64,000 nucleotides of DNA. Source: Streptomyces sp. NBC_01244. GTDB taxonomy: Bacteria; Actinomycetota; Actinomycetes; Streptomycetales; Streptomycetaceae. This document shows, piece by piece, positions 48,994-57,117 of the stretch (within the stretch, counting starts at the first letter, position 1; each line of letters starts with the position of its first letter). A model generated the notes under the pieces. It was given only the letters and a program-made list of their open reading frames with translations. It ran no database searches and was not told where the DNA came from. A program made the translations under genes and the position numbers. The stretch spans positions 5,518,001-5,582,000 of the forward strand of contig NZ_CP108488.1 in the NCBI RefSeq assembly GCF_035987325.1, given 5' to 3'.

Positions 48994-49032
48994 GGCCCCG
49001 GTCCTCCCCCTCGGGGGCGGCCGGGGCCTTTT
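48994..49032 (+). terminator. Hairpin terminator with T-tract after mqnE
   Basis: Outer arms GGCCCCGG (48994-49001) and CCGGGGCC (49021-49028), an inner C-run/G-run pair, and a TTTT stretch at 49029-49032, rare in this GC-rich DNA. Likely rho-independent. Confidence 0.85.
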
Positions 49033-49060
49033 GCGTACTCCGGTCAGTAATAGCTAATCT
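49031..49060 (+). promoter_or_regulatory. Probable promoter for a leaderless GNAT transcript
   Basis: TTGCGT (49031-49036) and TAATCT (49055-49060) are separated by 18 bp and the -10 ends six bases before the ATG at 49067, so the transcript may start at the ATG. It overlaps the T-tract of the preceding terminator. Confidence 0.55.
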
Positions 49061-49066
49061 AGCCCT

Positions 49067-49591
49067 ATGGTCCTTACCTTCACCTTCGATCCGGTCGTCG
49101 GCCCCGCCCTGGCCGAAGACTTCGCCGCGCTCTGGACCGAGGTGTCCAATGCCGGCGGGGCGGTGGGCTTCGTGCCGCCCGTCACCGTCGAGGACATCCG
49201 CCCCGAGGTGGACAAGCACCTCGCCGCGGCCTGCGAGGGCCGCAGCCGCCTGCTCGTCGGACGCGACGCCACCGGGCGGGTGCGCGCCACCGCCGTCATC
49301 GCCCCCAACCAGCACCGGCTGCAGAAGCACTGGGTCTGGGTCTACACCGTCATGGTCGACCCCGCCCTCCAGGGTCACGGCGCCGGCCGCGCACTGATGG
49401 AGGCCGTCGCGGACGCCGCCCGCACGATGGAGGGCATCGAGGCGATCCGCCTCGGCTGCCGGGGCGGGCTGGGCCTGGAGCACTTCTACGCCGCCTGCGG
49501 CTACAAGGAGGTCGGCCGGGTCCCCGGCGCCATCCGGGTGGCCCCGGGCGACGACCGTGACGACATCACGCTGCTGCTGCCGCTGCACTAG
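49067..49591 (+). CDS. GNAT family N-acetyltransferase
   Basis: A 174-residue acetyltransferase. The acetyl-CoA-binding motif A is YTVMVDPALQGHGAGRALM (QGHGAG pyrophosphate loop), and motif B is ILEHFY-like LGLEHFYAACGYKEVG. The substrate is unknown. There is no ribosome site; the promoter layout suggests leaderless translation. It stands alone after the mqnE terminator. Confidence 0.92.
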   Translation: MVLTFTFDPVVGPALAEDFAALWTEVSNAGGAVGFVPPVTVEDIRPEVDKHLAAACEGRSRLLVGRDATGRVRATAVIAPNQHRLQKHWVWVYTVMVDPALQGHGAGRALMEAVADAARTMEGIEAIRLGCRGGLGLEHFYAACGYKEVGRVPGAIRVAPGDDRDDITLLLPLH

Positions 49592-49707
49592 AGCCGAGGG
49601 ATCGCGTACGTCGGGACGATCTTGGTTGCTATACGCTGCGCGTGATCTGTTCGAACAGTCCGGCGTATCCGGGCCACCGGATCCGCTTTGCCCGGGGGGG
49701 CATTCCC

Positions 49708-51849
49708 ATGACTTCGTATTCCCGCGCGCTGCTAGGCATCGCGCTCACTCCCGTACTCGCCCTGGCGGCCGCGGCGCCGGTCGCCGCCCAGACCGCCACC
49801 GCGACGGCGGCCGACACCGCCCCGGCCGCCGCCGCGGCGCGTACGCCGGGCCCGTGGGGCGCCGGCGCCCTGCACGCCGCGAACCCCAACCCCGGCTCCG
49901 CCTCGGGCGGGCTGAACGCCCTGGTGGCGGCGGGGAACGGCGCCCTCGTCTCCCTCACCGGCGACGGGCTCTCCCGTTCCACCCGGATCCGGCCCGCGGG
50001 CAGCACCGGCTGGCTCGCCCCGCGGGCCTGGCCGGACGCCGGAGGGTCCAACACCGAGCTGGTCTCGCTCGGCGACGGCTCGGTGCGCCTGGCCTGGCGG
50101 GCCAAGCGGGCCGACGACCACGACAACTACTGGCTGAAGGTGGCCACCCTCGCGCCCGGCGCGACCGCCTTCTCCGAGCCCGAGTTCGTCGCCGCGGTCC
50201 CCGAGAAGGGCTACCACCACCTGGCGGCGGCCCCCGACGGCCGGCTGGTCGCGGTGTGGTCGGTCTTCGGCGTCGTGAAGGCCGCCGAGAAGGCCGGCCC
50301 GCAGGGCGTGTGGACCGCTCCGGCCGCCCTCAACGAGCAGCCGCCGTCCGGCAGCCGGGAGATCTACGCCATGGACCTGGCGGTCGCCAAGGACGGCACC
50401 GCCCTGCTGGTGTGGCAGTGGCAGGCGAGCAAGGCCGTCGTCGCCCTGGAGAAGGCCCCCGGCGCGGCCGCCTGGACCACCGTCAAGGACTTCCCGGTCC
50501 CGGGCGGGACCCTGGCGCGCCCGAAGGTGTTCGCCGAACCGCAGGGCGGCTTCGACCTGTTCTACAACAGCAACGATGACCTCCTGCACACGCGCCGGAC
50601 CGCCGGCGCCACGCAGTGGAGCGCCCCGTCGACCGCCGCCAGGTCCGGCAGCACGTCCGGGATGGCGGAGCCCGTCCACCTGCCGGGCGGCGACCTCTTC
50701 GTCGCCGGCTCCAACTCGGCCCCCTGGTACGGGGTGCGCTCGGCCGCCACCGGGAAATGGCAGCAGAACCTCCAGTTCTTCTCCCTGCACGAGAAGGTGC
50801 GCGGGGTCGCCGCGGCCGGGACCTCGGGCGGCACGGTCACGGTGACCTGGCGGGAGGGGTACTCGTACGAGGAGTACACGATGGCCGCCGTCTTCAAGAA
50901 CGGCATCTGGTCCGCCCCGCGGCGGCTGAGCACGGCGGGCGCCCGGTTCACCGGGCCGCCCCAGGTGGCCGCCGACGCGCTCGGCCGGCCCGTCGCGCTG
51001 TGGGACGAGTACAAGCGGTCCGAGACGAACAGCGCCGTCCTGAACGGTGCCTACGAGGCCACCACCACCAGCCGCGCGCTGCCCAAGTGGCGTGACCACA
51101 CGGACGACGGCAAGGCCGACCTGTTCGGCCTGGGCGGCACCGGGCTGAAGGTGTACGCGGGCGACGCGACGAAGCTGACCGCGGGGCCGCGCGCGATCAC
51201 CTGGGCGTCGGTGGACACGCAGGTGCTGCCGTTCGGCGACCTCGACGGCGACGGCTGCAACGACGTGTTCGTCCGCTTCCCGAAGGGCGAGGCCCGGGTC
51301 TACCCGACGATCTGCGGCGGGCTGCCCAACCTGCAGTCGCTCCACGTCACGGTCTCCTCGGACTGGAGCGCGTACGACCAGGTCCTCTCGCCCGGCGACG
51401 TGACGGGCGACGGCCGCGCCGACCTGCTGACCCGGTCCGCCTCGACCGGGAAGCTGTACGTGTACGCGAACAACGGCGCGGGCGGCTTCAAGGCCCGCAC
51501 GCTCGCCGGCTCCGGCTTCGGCGGGTACAAGAAGCTGATCGCCGCCGGGGACCTCGACGGCGACGGCAAGACCGACCTGCTGGCCCTCGACGCGTCGAAC
51601 GAGCTGTGGCGGTTCAACGGGACCGGCGCCGGCACCTTCGTGCCCCGGTCCCTGGTCTTCAAGGACTGGGGCACCACCTACAAGGACGTGGTCGGCGGGC
51701 TCGACCTGTCCGGGGACGGCCGGGCCGACCTGATCTCGCTCGACAAGGACGGCCGCGCCTGGCTGAACCGGGGCAACGGCCGGGGCGGCTTCGACAACCG
51801 GTCGCAGGTCGGCAAGGCCACGAACTGGTCGGGCATCCGCATCTCCTAG
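49708..51849 (+). CDS. Secreted FG-GAP/VCBS repeat protein, shorter relative of the one at 26.1 kb
   Basis: A 713-residue exported protein. The signal peptide is SRALLGIALTPVLALAAAAP with an Ala-rich cut site. The N-terminal 450 residues form repeated beta blades with DGSVRLAW and DGRLVAVW-like motifs. The C-terminal 250 residues hold FG-GAP-like repeats with Asp-rich loops: DLDGDGCNDVFVRF, VTGDGRADLLTRS, DLDGDGKTDLLALD and LSGDGRADLISLD. It parallels the 842-residue protein at 26.1-28.6 kb, so they are probably paralogues. GTG or other starts further up are unlikely, since a G-run (GGGGGGG) lies before ATG 49708. Function is unknown; extracellular binding is likely. Confidence 0.87.
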   Translation: MTSYSRALLGIALTPVLALAAAAPVAAQTATATAADTAPAAAAARTPGPWGAGALHAANPNPGSASGGLNALVAAGNGALVSLTGDGLSRSTRIRPAGSTGWLAPRAWPDAGGSNTELVSLGDGSVRLAWRAKRADDHDNYWLKVATLAPGATAFSEPEFVAAVPEKGYHHLAAAPDGRLVAVWSVFGVVKAAEKAGPQGVWTAPAALNEQPPSGSREIYAMDLAVAKDGTALLVWQWQASKAVVALEKAPGAAAWTTVKDFPVPGGTLARPKVFAEPQGGFDLFYNSNDDLLHTRRTAGATQWSAPSTAARSGSTSGMAEPVHLPGGDLFVAGSNSAPWYGVRSAATGKWQQNLQFFSLHEKVRGVAAAGTSGGTVTVTWREGYSYEEYTMAAVFKNGIWSAPRRLSTAGARFTGPPQVAADALGRPVALWDEYKRSETNSAVLNGAYEATTTSRALPKWRDHTDDGKADLFGLGGTGLKVYAGDATKLTAGPRAITWASVDTQVLPFGDLDGDGCNDVFVRFPKGEARVYPTICGGLPNLQSLHVTVSSDWSAYDQVLSPGDVTGDGRADLLTRSASTGKLYVYANNGAGGFKARTLAGSGFGGYKKLIAAGDLDGDGKTDLLALDASNELWRFNGTGAGTFVPRSLVFKDWGTTYKDVVGGLDLSGDGRADLISLDKDGRAWLNRGNGRGGFDNRSQVGKATNWSGIRIS

Positions 51850-51974
51850 CGGCGCGGGTCCGGGGGGCCGACTTCACGTCCGTCGAAGCCCCCCGGCGCC
51901 CTTGTCCGTGGCACGGGCGTGCTTCACTGGACGGGCACGTACCGCCATAGGACGACGAGAGAGAAGGGGTCACC

Positions 51975-52286
51975 GTGTCCCTCAAGCCGAGCGCGACGAT
52001 CCGTTACACCGCGATGCGCCTGGGGATCTTCGTCGGGTGCCTCGTCCTCGTCGCCGGTCTGGTCCGGCTGGGCTGGGTGCCCTCCGGTCTCGGTGACGCC
52101 AACCCCGCCTGGGTCGTGCTGCTCGCCCTCGTGCTCTCCGCTCCGCTCTCCTTCATCCTGCTGCGCAAGCAGCGCGACGAGATGTCCGCGGTCATCGCCG
52201 GACGCGTCGCGGGCGCGAAGGACAAGCTCGCGGCGAACCGCAGCCAGGAGGACGACGCGGTCGACGAGGCCGCGCGCGCCAGTTAG
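51975..52286 (+). CDS. DUF4229 family membrane protein
   Basis: A 103-residue protein with two transmembrane helices (LGIFVGCLVLVAGLVRLGWV and WVVLLALVLSAPLSFILL), followed by a basic stretch KQRDEMSAVIAGRVAGAK and an acidic tail. The YTAMRLGIF start and the SFILLRKQRDE junction match DUF4229. Function unknown. GTG 51975 follows GAAGGGG. It is the gene just before the Cys leader region. Confidence 0.85.
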   Translation: MSLKPSATIRYTAMRLGIFVGCLVLVAGLVRLGWVPSGLGDANPAWVVLLALVLSAPLSFILLRKQRDEMSAVIAGRVAGAKDKLAANRSQEDDAVDEAARAS

Positions 52287-52411
52287 CTTCATCACACACC
52301 GAAATGCCTCGGCCCGGGTTCGTCACCCGTGACGCCGGGGCTTTCGGCGTTTTCCGGGGGGTTTGCAGGGGTTTTCCGCCTGCGGTGGGCCGGTTGACCC
52401 AAAGGGAGGCT

Positions 52412-52441
52412 TTGAGATTCCCAAAGGTGAAGTGTTAGCGT
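52412..52441 (+). promoter_or_regulatory. Probable promoter of the Cys leader/symporter transcript
   Basis: TTGAGA (52412-52417) and TAGCGT (52436-52441) with an 18-bp spacer, in an AT-richer patch. The -10 ends seven bases before ATG 52449, so the leader peptide may be leaderless. Confidence 0.55.
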
Positions 52442-52448
52442 GTTCAAC

Positions 52449-52556
52449 ATGTTGACGACAGCCGCGCACCAGATGACCCCGAGCGTTCCGCTCGTGGCGC
52501 GCCTGCACGTCGACCTCTGCCGCCGCGCGTCCGCGGCCTGTTGCTGTTGTCGCTGA
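52449..52556 (+). CDS. Polycysteine leader peptide, candidate cysteine attenuator
   Basis: A 35-residue peptide (27 if started at ATG 52473). It contains ARLHVDLCRRASA followed by four consecutive Cys codons and Arg before TGA 52554-52556. The HVDL-x-R-x-S/A-A-x-C pattern resembles the small leader peptides that precede sulfur and cysteine genes in actinomycetes, in which ribosome stalling at Cys codons controls downstream expression. Between the stop and the symporter GTG there is a C/G-rich stretch with possible stems (52578-52582/52618-52622 and 52596-52600/52613-52617). The peptide is visible; the attenuation is inferred. Confidence 0.7.
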   Translation: MLTTAAHQMTPSVPLVARLHVDLCRRASAACCCCR

Positions 52557-52677
52557 GTCCCGCGACCAGCCCTGGCACAGCAGCGGTCCCGCCCGCCCGG
52601 CTCTTGGCTTTTCCGGGTGCTGCCGCACCGCACCACCACCCCACCGCAGAAACCGCAGAACCACCCGGAGAGTGTCC

Positions 52678-54060
52678 GTGTCCGCGTCACCGCAGACCCC
52701 TGCCGCCGAGGCCCCCGCCCCGGCGAAGAAGTCCTCCTCGTTCAAGTTCCCCTTCTGGGCCCAGATCGTCACCGGCCTCGTGCTCGGCGTACTGCTCGGC
52801 TGGGTCTCCCGCAGTCAGGAGATCAGCTGGCTCGGTACGACCCTGGAGCAGATAGGCGACATATTCGTCCAGCTCCTGAAGCTGGCCGTCGCCCCGCTCG
52901 TCTTCTTCGCCATCCTGGTGTCGATCACCAACCTCCGGAAGGTGAACAACGCCGCGCGGCTCGCCTCGCGCACGCTGCTCTGGTTCATGATCACGTCGCT
53001 GATCGCGGTGGCCATCGGCCTCGCCATCGGCCTGCTCACCAACCCGGGCTCCGGCACCGGCCTCACCCCGCAGGACGGCAAGCTGCCGAAGCGCGAAGGG
53101 TCCTGGCTGGACTTCCTGACCGGCATCGTGCCGACCGACATCATCACGCCGTTCACCGAGCTGAACGTCCTGCAGATCGTCTTCCTCGCCGCCGTCGCCG
53201 GCATCGCCGCCCTCCAGCTCGGCACCAAGGCCCAGCCGGTCCTGAACCTCGCCGAGTCCGTGCTGGAGCTGCTCCAGAAGGCCCTGTGGTGGGTCATCCG
53301 CCTCGCCCCGATCGGCACCGTCGGTCTGATCGGCACCGCGATCGCCACGTACGGCTGGGACCTGCTCGGCAAGTACGCCACCTTCACGGTGGACGTGTAC
53401 GTCGGCTCCGCGCTCGTGATGTTCGGCGTCTACCCGCTGCTCCTGTGGACCGTCGCCAAGGTCAACCCGATCCAGTTCTTCAAGGGCGCCTGGCCCGCCA
53501 TCCAGCTGGCCTTCGTCTCCCGCTCCTCGGTCGGCACCATGCCGGTCACCCAGAAGGTCACCGAGCGCCTCGGCGTCCCGAAGGAGTACGCCTCCTTCGC
53601 CGTCCCGTTCGGCGCGACCACGAAGATGGACGGCTGCGCCGCGATCTACCCGGCGCTCGCCGCGATCTTCATCGCCGAGATCTTCGGCGTACAGCTCGGC
53701 ATCACCGACTACCTGCTGATCGCCTTCGTCTCGGTCATCGGCTCCGCCGCGACGGCCGGCCTGACGGGCGCCACGGTCATGCTGACCCTGACCCTCTCCA
53801 CGCTGGGCCTCCCGCTGGAGGGAGTGGGCCTGCTGATGGCGATCGACCCGATCCTGGACATGATGCGCACCGCCACCAACGTGGCCGGCCAGGCGCTGGT
53901 CCCGGTCATCGTCGCGGCCCGCGAGGGCATCCTGGACAAGGTGGCCTACGCCACCGCCTCCTCGTCCCTCCTGGACGAGCCGGCCCAGGCCCCGGCCGAG
54001 GTCCCGGCCCAGTCCGACTCCTCGGACGCCGACCCGGCGAAGGCCCTCGTCACCGCCTGA
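52678..54060 (+). CDS. DAACS-family sodium/proton-coupled symporter, likely cystine or amino-acid/dicarboxylate transporter
   Basis: A 460-residue secondary transporter of the dicarboxylate/amino acid:cation symporter family (GltT/DctA/TcyP fold). Motifs are SRSSVGTMPVT (hairpin 1 serine region), FGATTKMDGCA (the NMDGT-like loop), a TNVAGQALVPVIV stretch in helix 8 and eight or more hydrophobic segments. A polycysteine leader upstream suggests cystine or cysteine as substrate; the family alone does not decide. GTG 52678 is preferred over GTG 52672 because GGAG lies seven bases upstream. It ends in an acidic, Ala/Asp-rich tail. Confidence 0.92.
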   Translation: MSASPQTPAAEAPAPAKKSSSFKFPFWAQIVTGLVLGVLLGWVSRSQEISWLGTTLEQIGDIFVQLLKLAVAPLVFFAILVSITNLRKVNNAARLASRTLLWFMITSLIAVAIGLAIGLLTNPGSGTGLTPQDGKLPKREGSWLDFLTGIVPTDIITPFTELNVLQIVFLAAVAGIAALQLGTKAQPVLNLAESVLELLQKALWWVIRLAPIGTVGLIGTAIATYGWDLLGKYATFTVDVYVGSALVMFGVYPLLLWTVAKVNPIQFFKGAWPAIQLAFVSRSSVGTMPVTQKVTERLGVPKEYASFAVPFGATTKMDGCAAIYPALAAIFIAEIFGVQLGITDYLLIAFVSVIGSAATAGLTGATVMLTLTLSTLGLPLEGVGLLMAIDPILDMMRTATNVAGQALVPVIVAAREGILDKVAYATASSSLLDEPAQAPAEVPAQSDSSDADPAKALVTA

Positions 54061-54080
54061 GCCCCGCCGCCGCCCAACCG

Positions 54081-54116
54081 CCGCAGCCCTCGCCCCCGTC
54101 CGGGCGGGGGCTGCGG
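54081..54116. terminator. Hairpin terminator between symporter and methyltransferase
   Basis: CCGCAGCC (54081-54088) pairs with GGCTGCGG (54109-54116), enclosing a second C-run/G-run stem, between the convergent stops at 54060 and 54122. Confidence 0.75.
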
Positions 54117-54121
54117 CCATG

Positions 54122-54700
54122 TCAGGCCGCCCGTACCGCCATCAGCAGTCCGCTCGCCCAGGCCAGGCGCACGCACCGGAAGTCCTCGCGCGCGTCCAGC
54201 TCGGCCAGGAGGCGTTCGACGGCGGCCTCGTGGTCCTGTGGCCGGCCGGGCTGGGGGAGGAGGTCGTCGATCAGGTAGGTCCCGCCGGGAGCCACCAGTT
54301 CCAGGGCCCGGTCGAGGTGCGTGAACTTGCCCGGCCAGGTGTCCGCGAAGACCAGGTCGAAGGGCGCCCCGTCGAAGTCCTCCAGCCACCCTCCGCCGTC
54401 CCCGGCCACGAAGGTCACCCGCGGGTCGGCGCCCAGCTGTTCCCGGGCGATGGCCTGGACGGTGGCGTCGAGCTCGACGGTGGTCAGGCGGGAGGCCCGG
54501 TCCATACCGCTGAGCAGCCAGGCGGCGCCCTCGCCCGCACCGGTGCCGAGTTCCAGGATCCGGCCCCCGGGCCGGCCGGCGGCGAGCGCCGCCAGGAGGC
54601 TGCCCGTACGGTCCTCGCAGGACAGGGTGAAGCCCGCGGCGGCCGCCTTGGCGCGCAACGCGGGCAGGTCGGAAGGGAGTTGGTGCGGAGTGTCGTCCAT
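54122..54700 (-). CDS. Class I SAM-dependent methyltransferase, O-methyltransferase-like
   Basis: A 192-residue methyltransferase. SAM motif I is RILELGTGAGEGAAWLL, the acidic end of strand 2 is LTTVELDATVQ, motif II is FVAGDGGGWLEDF and motif III is FDLVFADTWPGKFTHLDRAL, which resembles catechol-type O-methyltransferases. The substrate is unknown. It is convergent with the symporter and divergent from the DUF6461 gene. Confidence 0.88.
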   Translation of the reverse strand: MDDTPHQLPSDLPALRAKAAAAGFTLSCEDRTGSLLAALAAGRPGGRILELGTGAGEGAAWLLSGMDRASRLTTVELDATVQAIAREQLGADPRVTFVAGDGGGWLEDFDGAPFDLVFADTWPGKFTHLDRALELVAPGGTYLIDDLLPQPGRPQDHEAAVERLLAELDAREDFRCVRLAWASGLLMAVRAA

Positions 54701-54781
54701 GCGGAGATCATCCGAGGGCCGCGATCCCCGGGCAAGGCGATTCCCGGTGCGTTGTCAGTGGGCGCGGGAAGAATGGGCCGC

Positions 54782-55459
54782 ATGACCGCAGCCGCAGCAG
54801 CTTCCCCCGCACCGGCCACCGCAGCCGAATACAGCTGGATACGGGCCTCGCCCTCGCTGTTCGCGTACGCGCTGGAGGGCGGGTACACCCTGACGCTGGT
54901 GCGGGGCCTCTCGCCCGTGGAGGTGCTGGAGGTGGTGGAGGCCGAGCCGCAGGACGTGTGCGAGGGGTTCCAGGGCCTCGTCTTCGAGCACACGGAGCTC
55001 CTCGACGCCTACGGGTACTCGCCCGACTCCTTCCTCGCGGGCGCCTTCACCGTGCCGGGCGAGGGAGGCGACTGGACCCTGGTGCTGGAGTTCGGCGGAG
55101 ACGTGGGGACGCGGCCGCGGTTCATGGAGGCCTTGTCCGCCGGGTCGCGCGCCGTCTCGCACACGAGCAATGGGGGGAAGCCCATGGACTTCTTCCACTG
55201 GTACGAGGACGGCGAGTTGAGGACGACCTTCGAATACCCGGCGGACCGCACCGGCAGCACCCCCGACGCGCTGAACGCGGTGATGAGCGAGCTCGGCCTG
55301 AACCCGACGGGCGACCCGGAGCCCGATGTCGACGAGAAGGCGGCGGTGTTCGCGCTCGCCGAGCGGCTCACGGGCGTCCGGGTGACCGAGGAACTGCTGC
55401 GGGACGCCGAGTACGTCACCGGAGAGGTGCGGGAGGAACTGCCGCCGCACCTGCTCTGA
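54782..55459 (+). CDS. DUF6461-like protein
   Basis: A 225-residue protein. After an Ala-rich start, the domain opens YSWIRASPSLFAYALEGGYTL and continues GLSPVEVLEVVEAEPQDVC and WTLVLEFGGDVGTRPRFM, which matches the actinobacterial DUF6461 pattern as I recall it. It has no signal peptide, membrane segment or catalytic motif that I recognise. Most DUF6461 proteins are scattered, lineage-specific and of unknown function. ATG 54782 has no strong ribosome site. Confidence 0.75.
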   Translation: MTAAAAASPAPATAAEYSWIRASPSLFAYALEGGYTLTLVRGLSPVEVLEVVEAEPQDVCEGFQGLVFEHTELLDAYGYSPDSFLAGAFTVPGEGGDWTLVLEFGGDVGTRPRFMEALSAGSRAVSHTSNGGKPMDFFHWYEDGELRTTFEYPADRTGSTPDALNAVMSELGLNPTGDPEPDVDEKAAVFALAERLTGVRVTEELLRDAEYVTGEVREELPPHLL

Positions 55460-55468
55460 CGGCGCGGG

Positions 55469-55684
55469 TCAGCCGCTGGGCTGGGTGGCGAAGAGTTCGA
55501 GGTGCCCGCACCGGGGGCAGCGGGCGGCCTCGACGCGGTAGCGCTTCTTGCCCTTGCGGCTGAAGGCGCCCGTGGGCATCGCGCCCTCCACCCACCGGGT
55601 GAACCCGCTGGGGCTGGTGATGTCGTCCAGGAGGCCCTTCTCGAGGCCGGTGGCGGAGCACTGGGTACACGTGACTATGTCCAT
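55469..55684 (-). CDS. Small zinc-ribbon-like protein
   Basis: A 71-residue protein with two CxxC pairs: VTCTQCSATGLE near the N-terminus and ARCPRCGHLELF near the C-terminus. The middle includes SPSGFTRWVEGAMPTGAFS. It is most likely a structural zinc-ribbon protein. No partner is adjacent; the DUF6461 gene is convergent. Function unknown. Confidence 0.8.
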   Translation of the reverse strand: MDIVTCTQCSATGLEKGLLDDITSPSGFTRWVEGAMPTGAFSRKGKKRYRVEAARCPRCGHLELFATQPSG

Positions 55685-55731
55685 GCGCGGAGTCTAGGAA
55701 CGAAGCCGCGGAAGGGTCGCCTTCGGTTCGG

Positions 55732-55926
55732 TCAGCCGTGGGACGACGCGCGCGCGACGAACCCGGCCCAGGCGCGGGGCGCGAAGGCGAGGTGGGGCTG
55801 GTGGAGGTCCTTGGAGTCGCGGACGTGGATCGTGGTGGGGGTGTGGGCCACCTCGACGCAGGAGTCGCCTTCGCTGCCGTCGCTGTAGCTGCTCTTGAAC
55901 CAGTGCAGTTCGGGGTGGCGGGTCAC
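55732..55926 (-). CDS. DUF397 protein (second of two tandem copies)
   Basis: A 64-residue DUF397 protein: HPELHWFKSSYSDGSEGDSC, EVAHTPTTIHVRDSK and the C-terminal FAPRAWAGFV. GTG 55926 overlaps the stop of the preceding DUF397 gene (GTGA). It is a tandem paralogue of that gene (about two-thirds identical by eye). DUF397 proteins work with XRE/DUF5753 partners in streptomycete regulation. Confidence 0.9.
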   Translation of the reverse strand: MTRHPELHWFKSSYSDGSEGDSCVEVAHTPTTIHVRDSKDLHQPHLAFAPRAWAGFVARASSHG

Positions 55927-56108
55927 GACGCGTGCTCCAGGAAGTCGGCCCAGGCATGGGGGGCGAAGGTGATGTGGGGCAGGCGAAGATCTTTGGAGTC
56001 GCGGACGTGGATCGTGGCGGGGGTGGTGGCCACCTCGACGCAGTCGTTGCCGTCGCTGCTGTCGCTGTAGCTGCTCTTGAACCAGTGCAGCTCGGGATCG
56101 TGGATCAT
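55923..56108 (-). CDS. DUF397 protein (first of two tandem copies)
   Basis: A 61-residue DUF397 protein: HDPELHWFKSSYSDSSDGND, CVEVATTPATIHVRDSKDLR and FAPHAWADFLEHAS. ATG 56108 overlaps the XRE TGA (ATGA), so XRE, DUF397 and DUF397 form one coupled unit. Confidence 0.9.
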   Translation of the reverse strand: MIHDPELHWFKSSYSDSSDGNDCVEVATTPATIHVRDSKDLRLPHITFAPHAWADFLEHAS

Positions 56109-56962
56109 GTCTCTCCCAGTAGTTCCTCGACGAAGGCCAGCGACTTCCGTGGCGTGAGCGCCTGAGCTCGGATGATGCCATAGCGCAGTTCGAGGATCCG
56201 GAGCTGTTTCGGGTCCGAGACGGGTCGCCCGTAGAAGGCGCCGTCCGATCGGCCCACGGCTGTGCCGTCCTCGAACTTCAGCACCTGGATTCGCCCCGCC
56301 ATGCCTGCGTGCTCCTCGACGTCGGTCGGCATCACTTGGAACTCGACGTTCGGCAACTGGGCCACCTCCAGTACGCGTTCGAGCTGTCGGCGCAAGACCA
56401 TTGTCCCTCCGATGGGGCGCGCGAGCGTGACCGCTTCTTGGACGAAGCTGAGCGTCGGAGCGGGAGACCGATCGAAGATCGACTGGCGTGCCATCCGGGC
56501 CGCCAACATGCGTTCCGTCTCGTCCGGCGTGTAGACGGGCCGCCATGTGCGGAACAGGGCCCGTGTGTACTCCGGTGTCTGCAGCAGCCCGTGGACGTTG
56601 TGGTTGTTGTACGTACTGATCTCGACGGCCCGACCCTCCAGCTTCGCCAGGTCGCGGACCTTCTTCGGGTAGCGGACCTGCTCCATGTCCGCCTTCATCG
56701 CCGCGATCTTCCCGCCCGCCCGCAGCGCCTCGTCCGCCCTGTCCAGGTATTCGGGGCGGGGGATCCGTTTGCCCCCTTCGACCTTGCGGACCAGGTCCTC
56801 GCCGTAGCCGATCTCCGTGCCGAAGTCGCCGGCGCGGATGCCCGCCTCCTCGCGCCACGCCTTGAGCTGGCGGCCGAGCGCGGCCAGGACCGCGACCCCC
56901 TGCTCGTCGTCGGGATCGACGTCCCAGCCGGCGTCTTCCGTACCGTCGTTGTCCACGCTCAT
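56105..56962 (-). CDS. XRE-family regulator with DUF5753 domain (second module)
   Basis: A 285-residue protein. The helix-turn-helix region is LGRQLKAWREEAGIRAGDFG followed by TEIGYGEDLVRKVEGGKR. The DUF5753 domain contains NNHNVHGLLQTPEYTRALFR, SFVQEAVTLARPIGG and EFQVMPTDVEEHAGMAGR. It parallels the protein at 4.1-4.9 kb (same architecture, clearly different sequence). It is divergent from an ATP-binding protein gene, as in the first module. An array of CCGGAC repeats lies in the gap. Confidence 0.93.
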   Translation of the reverse strand: MSVDNDGTEDAGWDVDPDDEQGVAVLAALGRQLKAWREEAGIRAGDFGTEIGYGEDLVRKVEGGKRIPRPEYLDRADEALRAGGKIAAMKADMEQVRYPKKVRDLAKLEGRAVEISTYNNHNVHGLLQTPEYTRALFRTWRPVYTPDETERMLAARMARQSIFDRSPAPTLSFVQEAVTLARPIGGTMVLRRQLERVLEVAQLPNVEFQVMPTDVEEHAGMAGRIQVLKFEDGTAVGRSDGAFYGRPVSDPKQLRILELRYGIIRAQALTPRKSLAFVEELLGET

Positions 56963-57013
56963 GCGTGCCCCACCTTCAACGCACCGATTTCCTCAGCGCT
57001 CTGTTCCCGAGGC

Positions 57014-57065
57014 CCGGACGGGACAGGCGCGACAGCACCGGACAACGACCGGACAGAAGCCGGAC
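57014..57065. repeat. CCGGAC direct repeats at helical spacing
   Basis: CCGGAC occurs at 57014, 57038, 57049 and 57060. The last three are exactly 11 bp apart, placing them on one face of the helix, between the divergent XRE and ATPase starts. A binding array for the XRE protein is possible; in GC-rich DNA chance cannot be excluded. Confidence 0.45.
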
Positions 57066-57117
57066 GCTCGGGCGGTTCCACTGTTCACGGTACGCAGGCA
57101 CCACCACGCTCGGTGAC

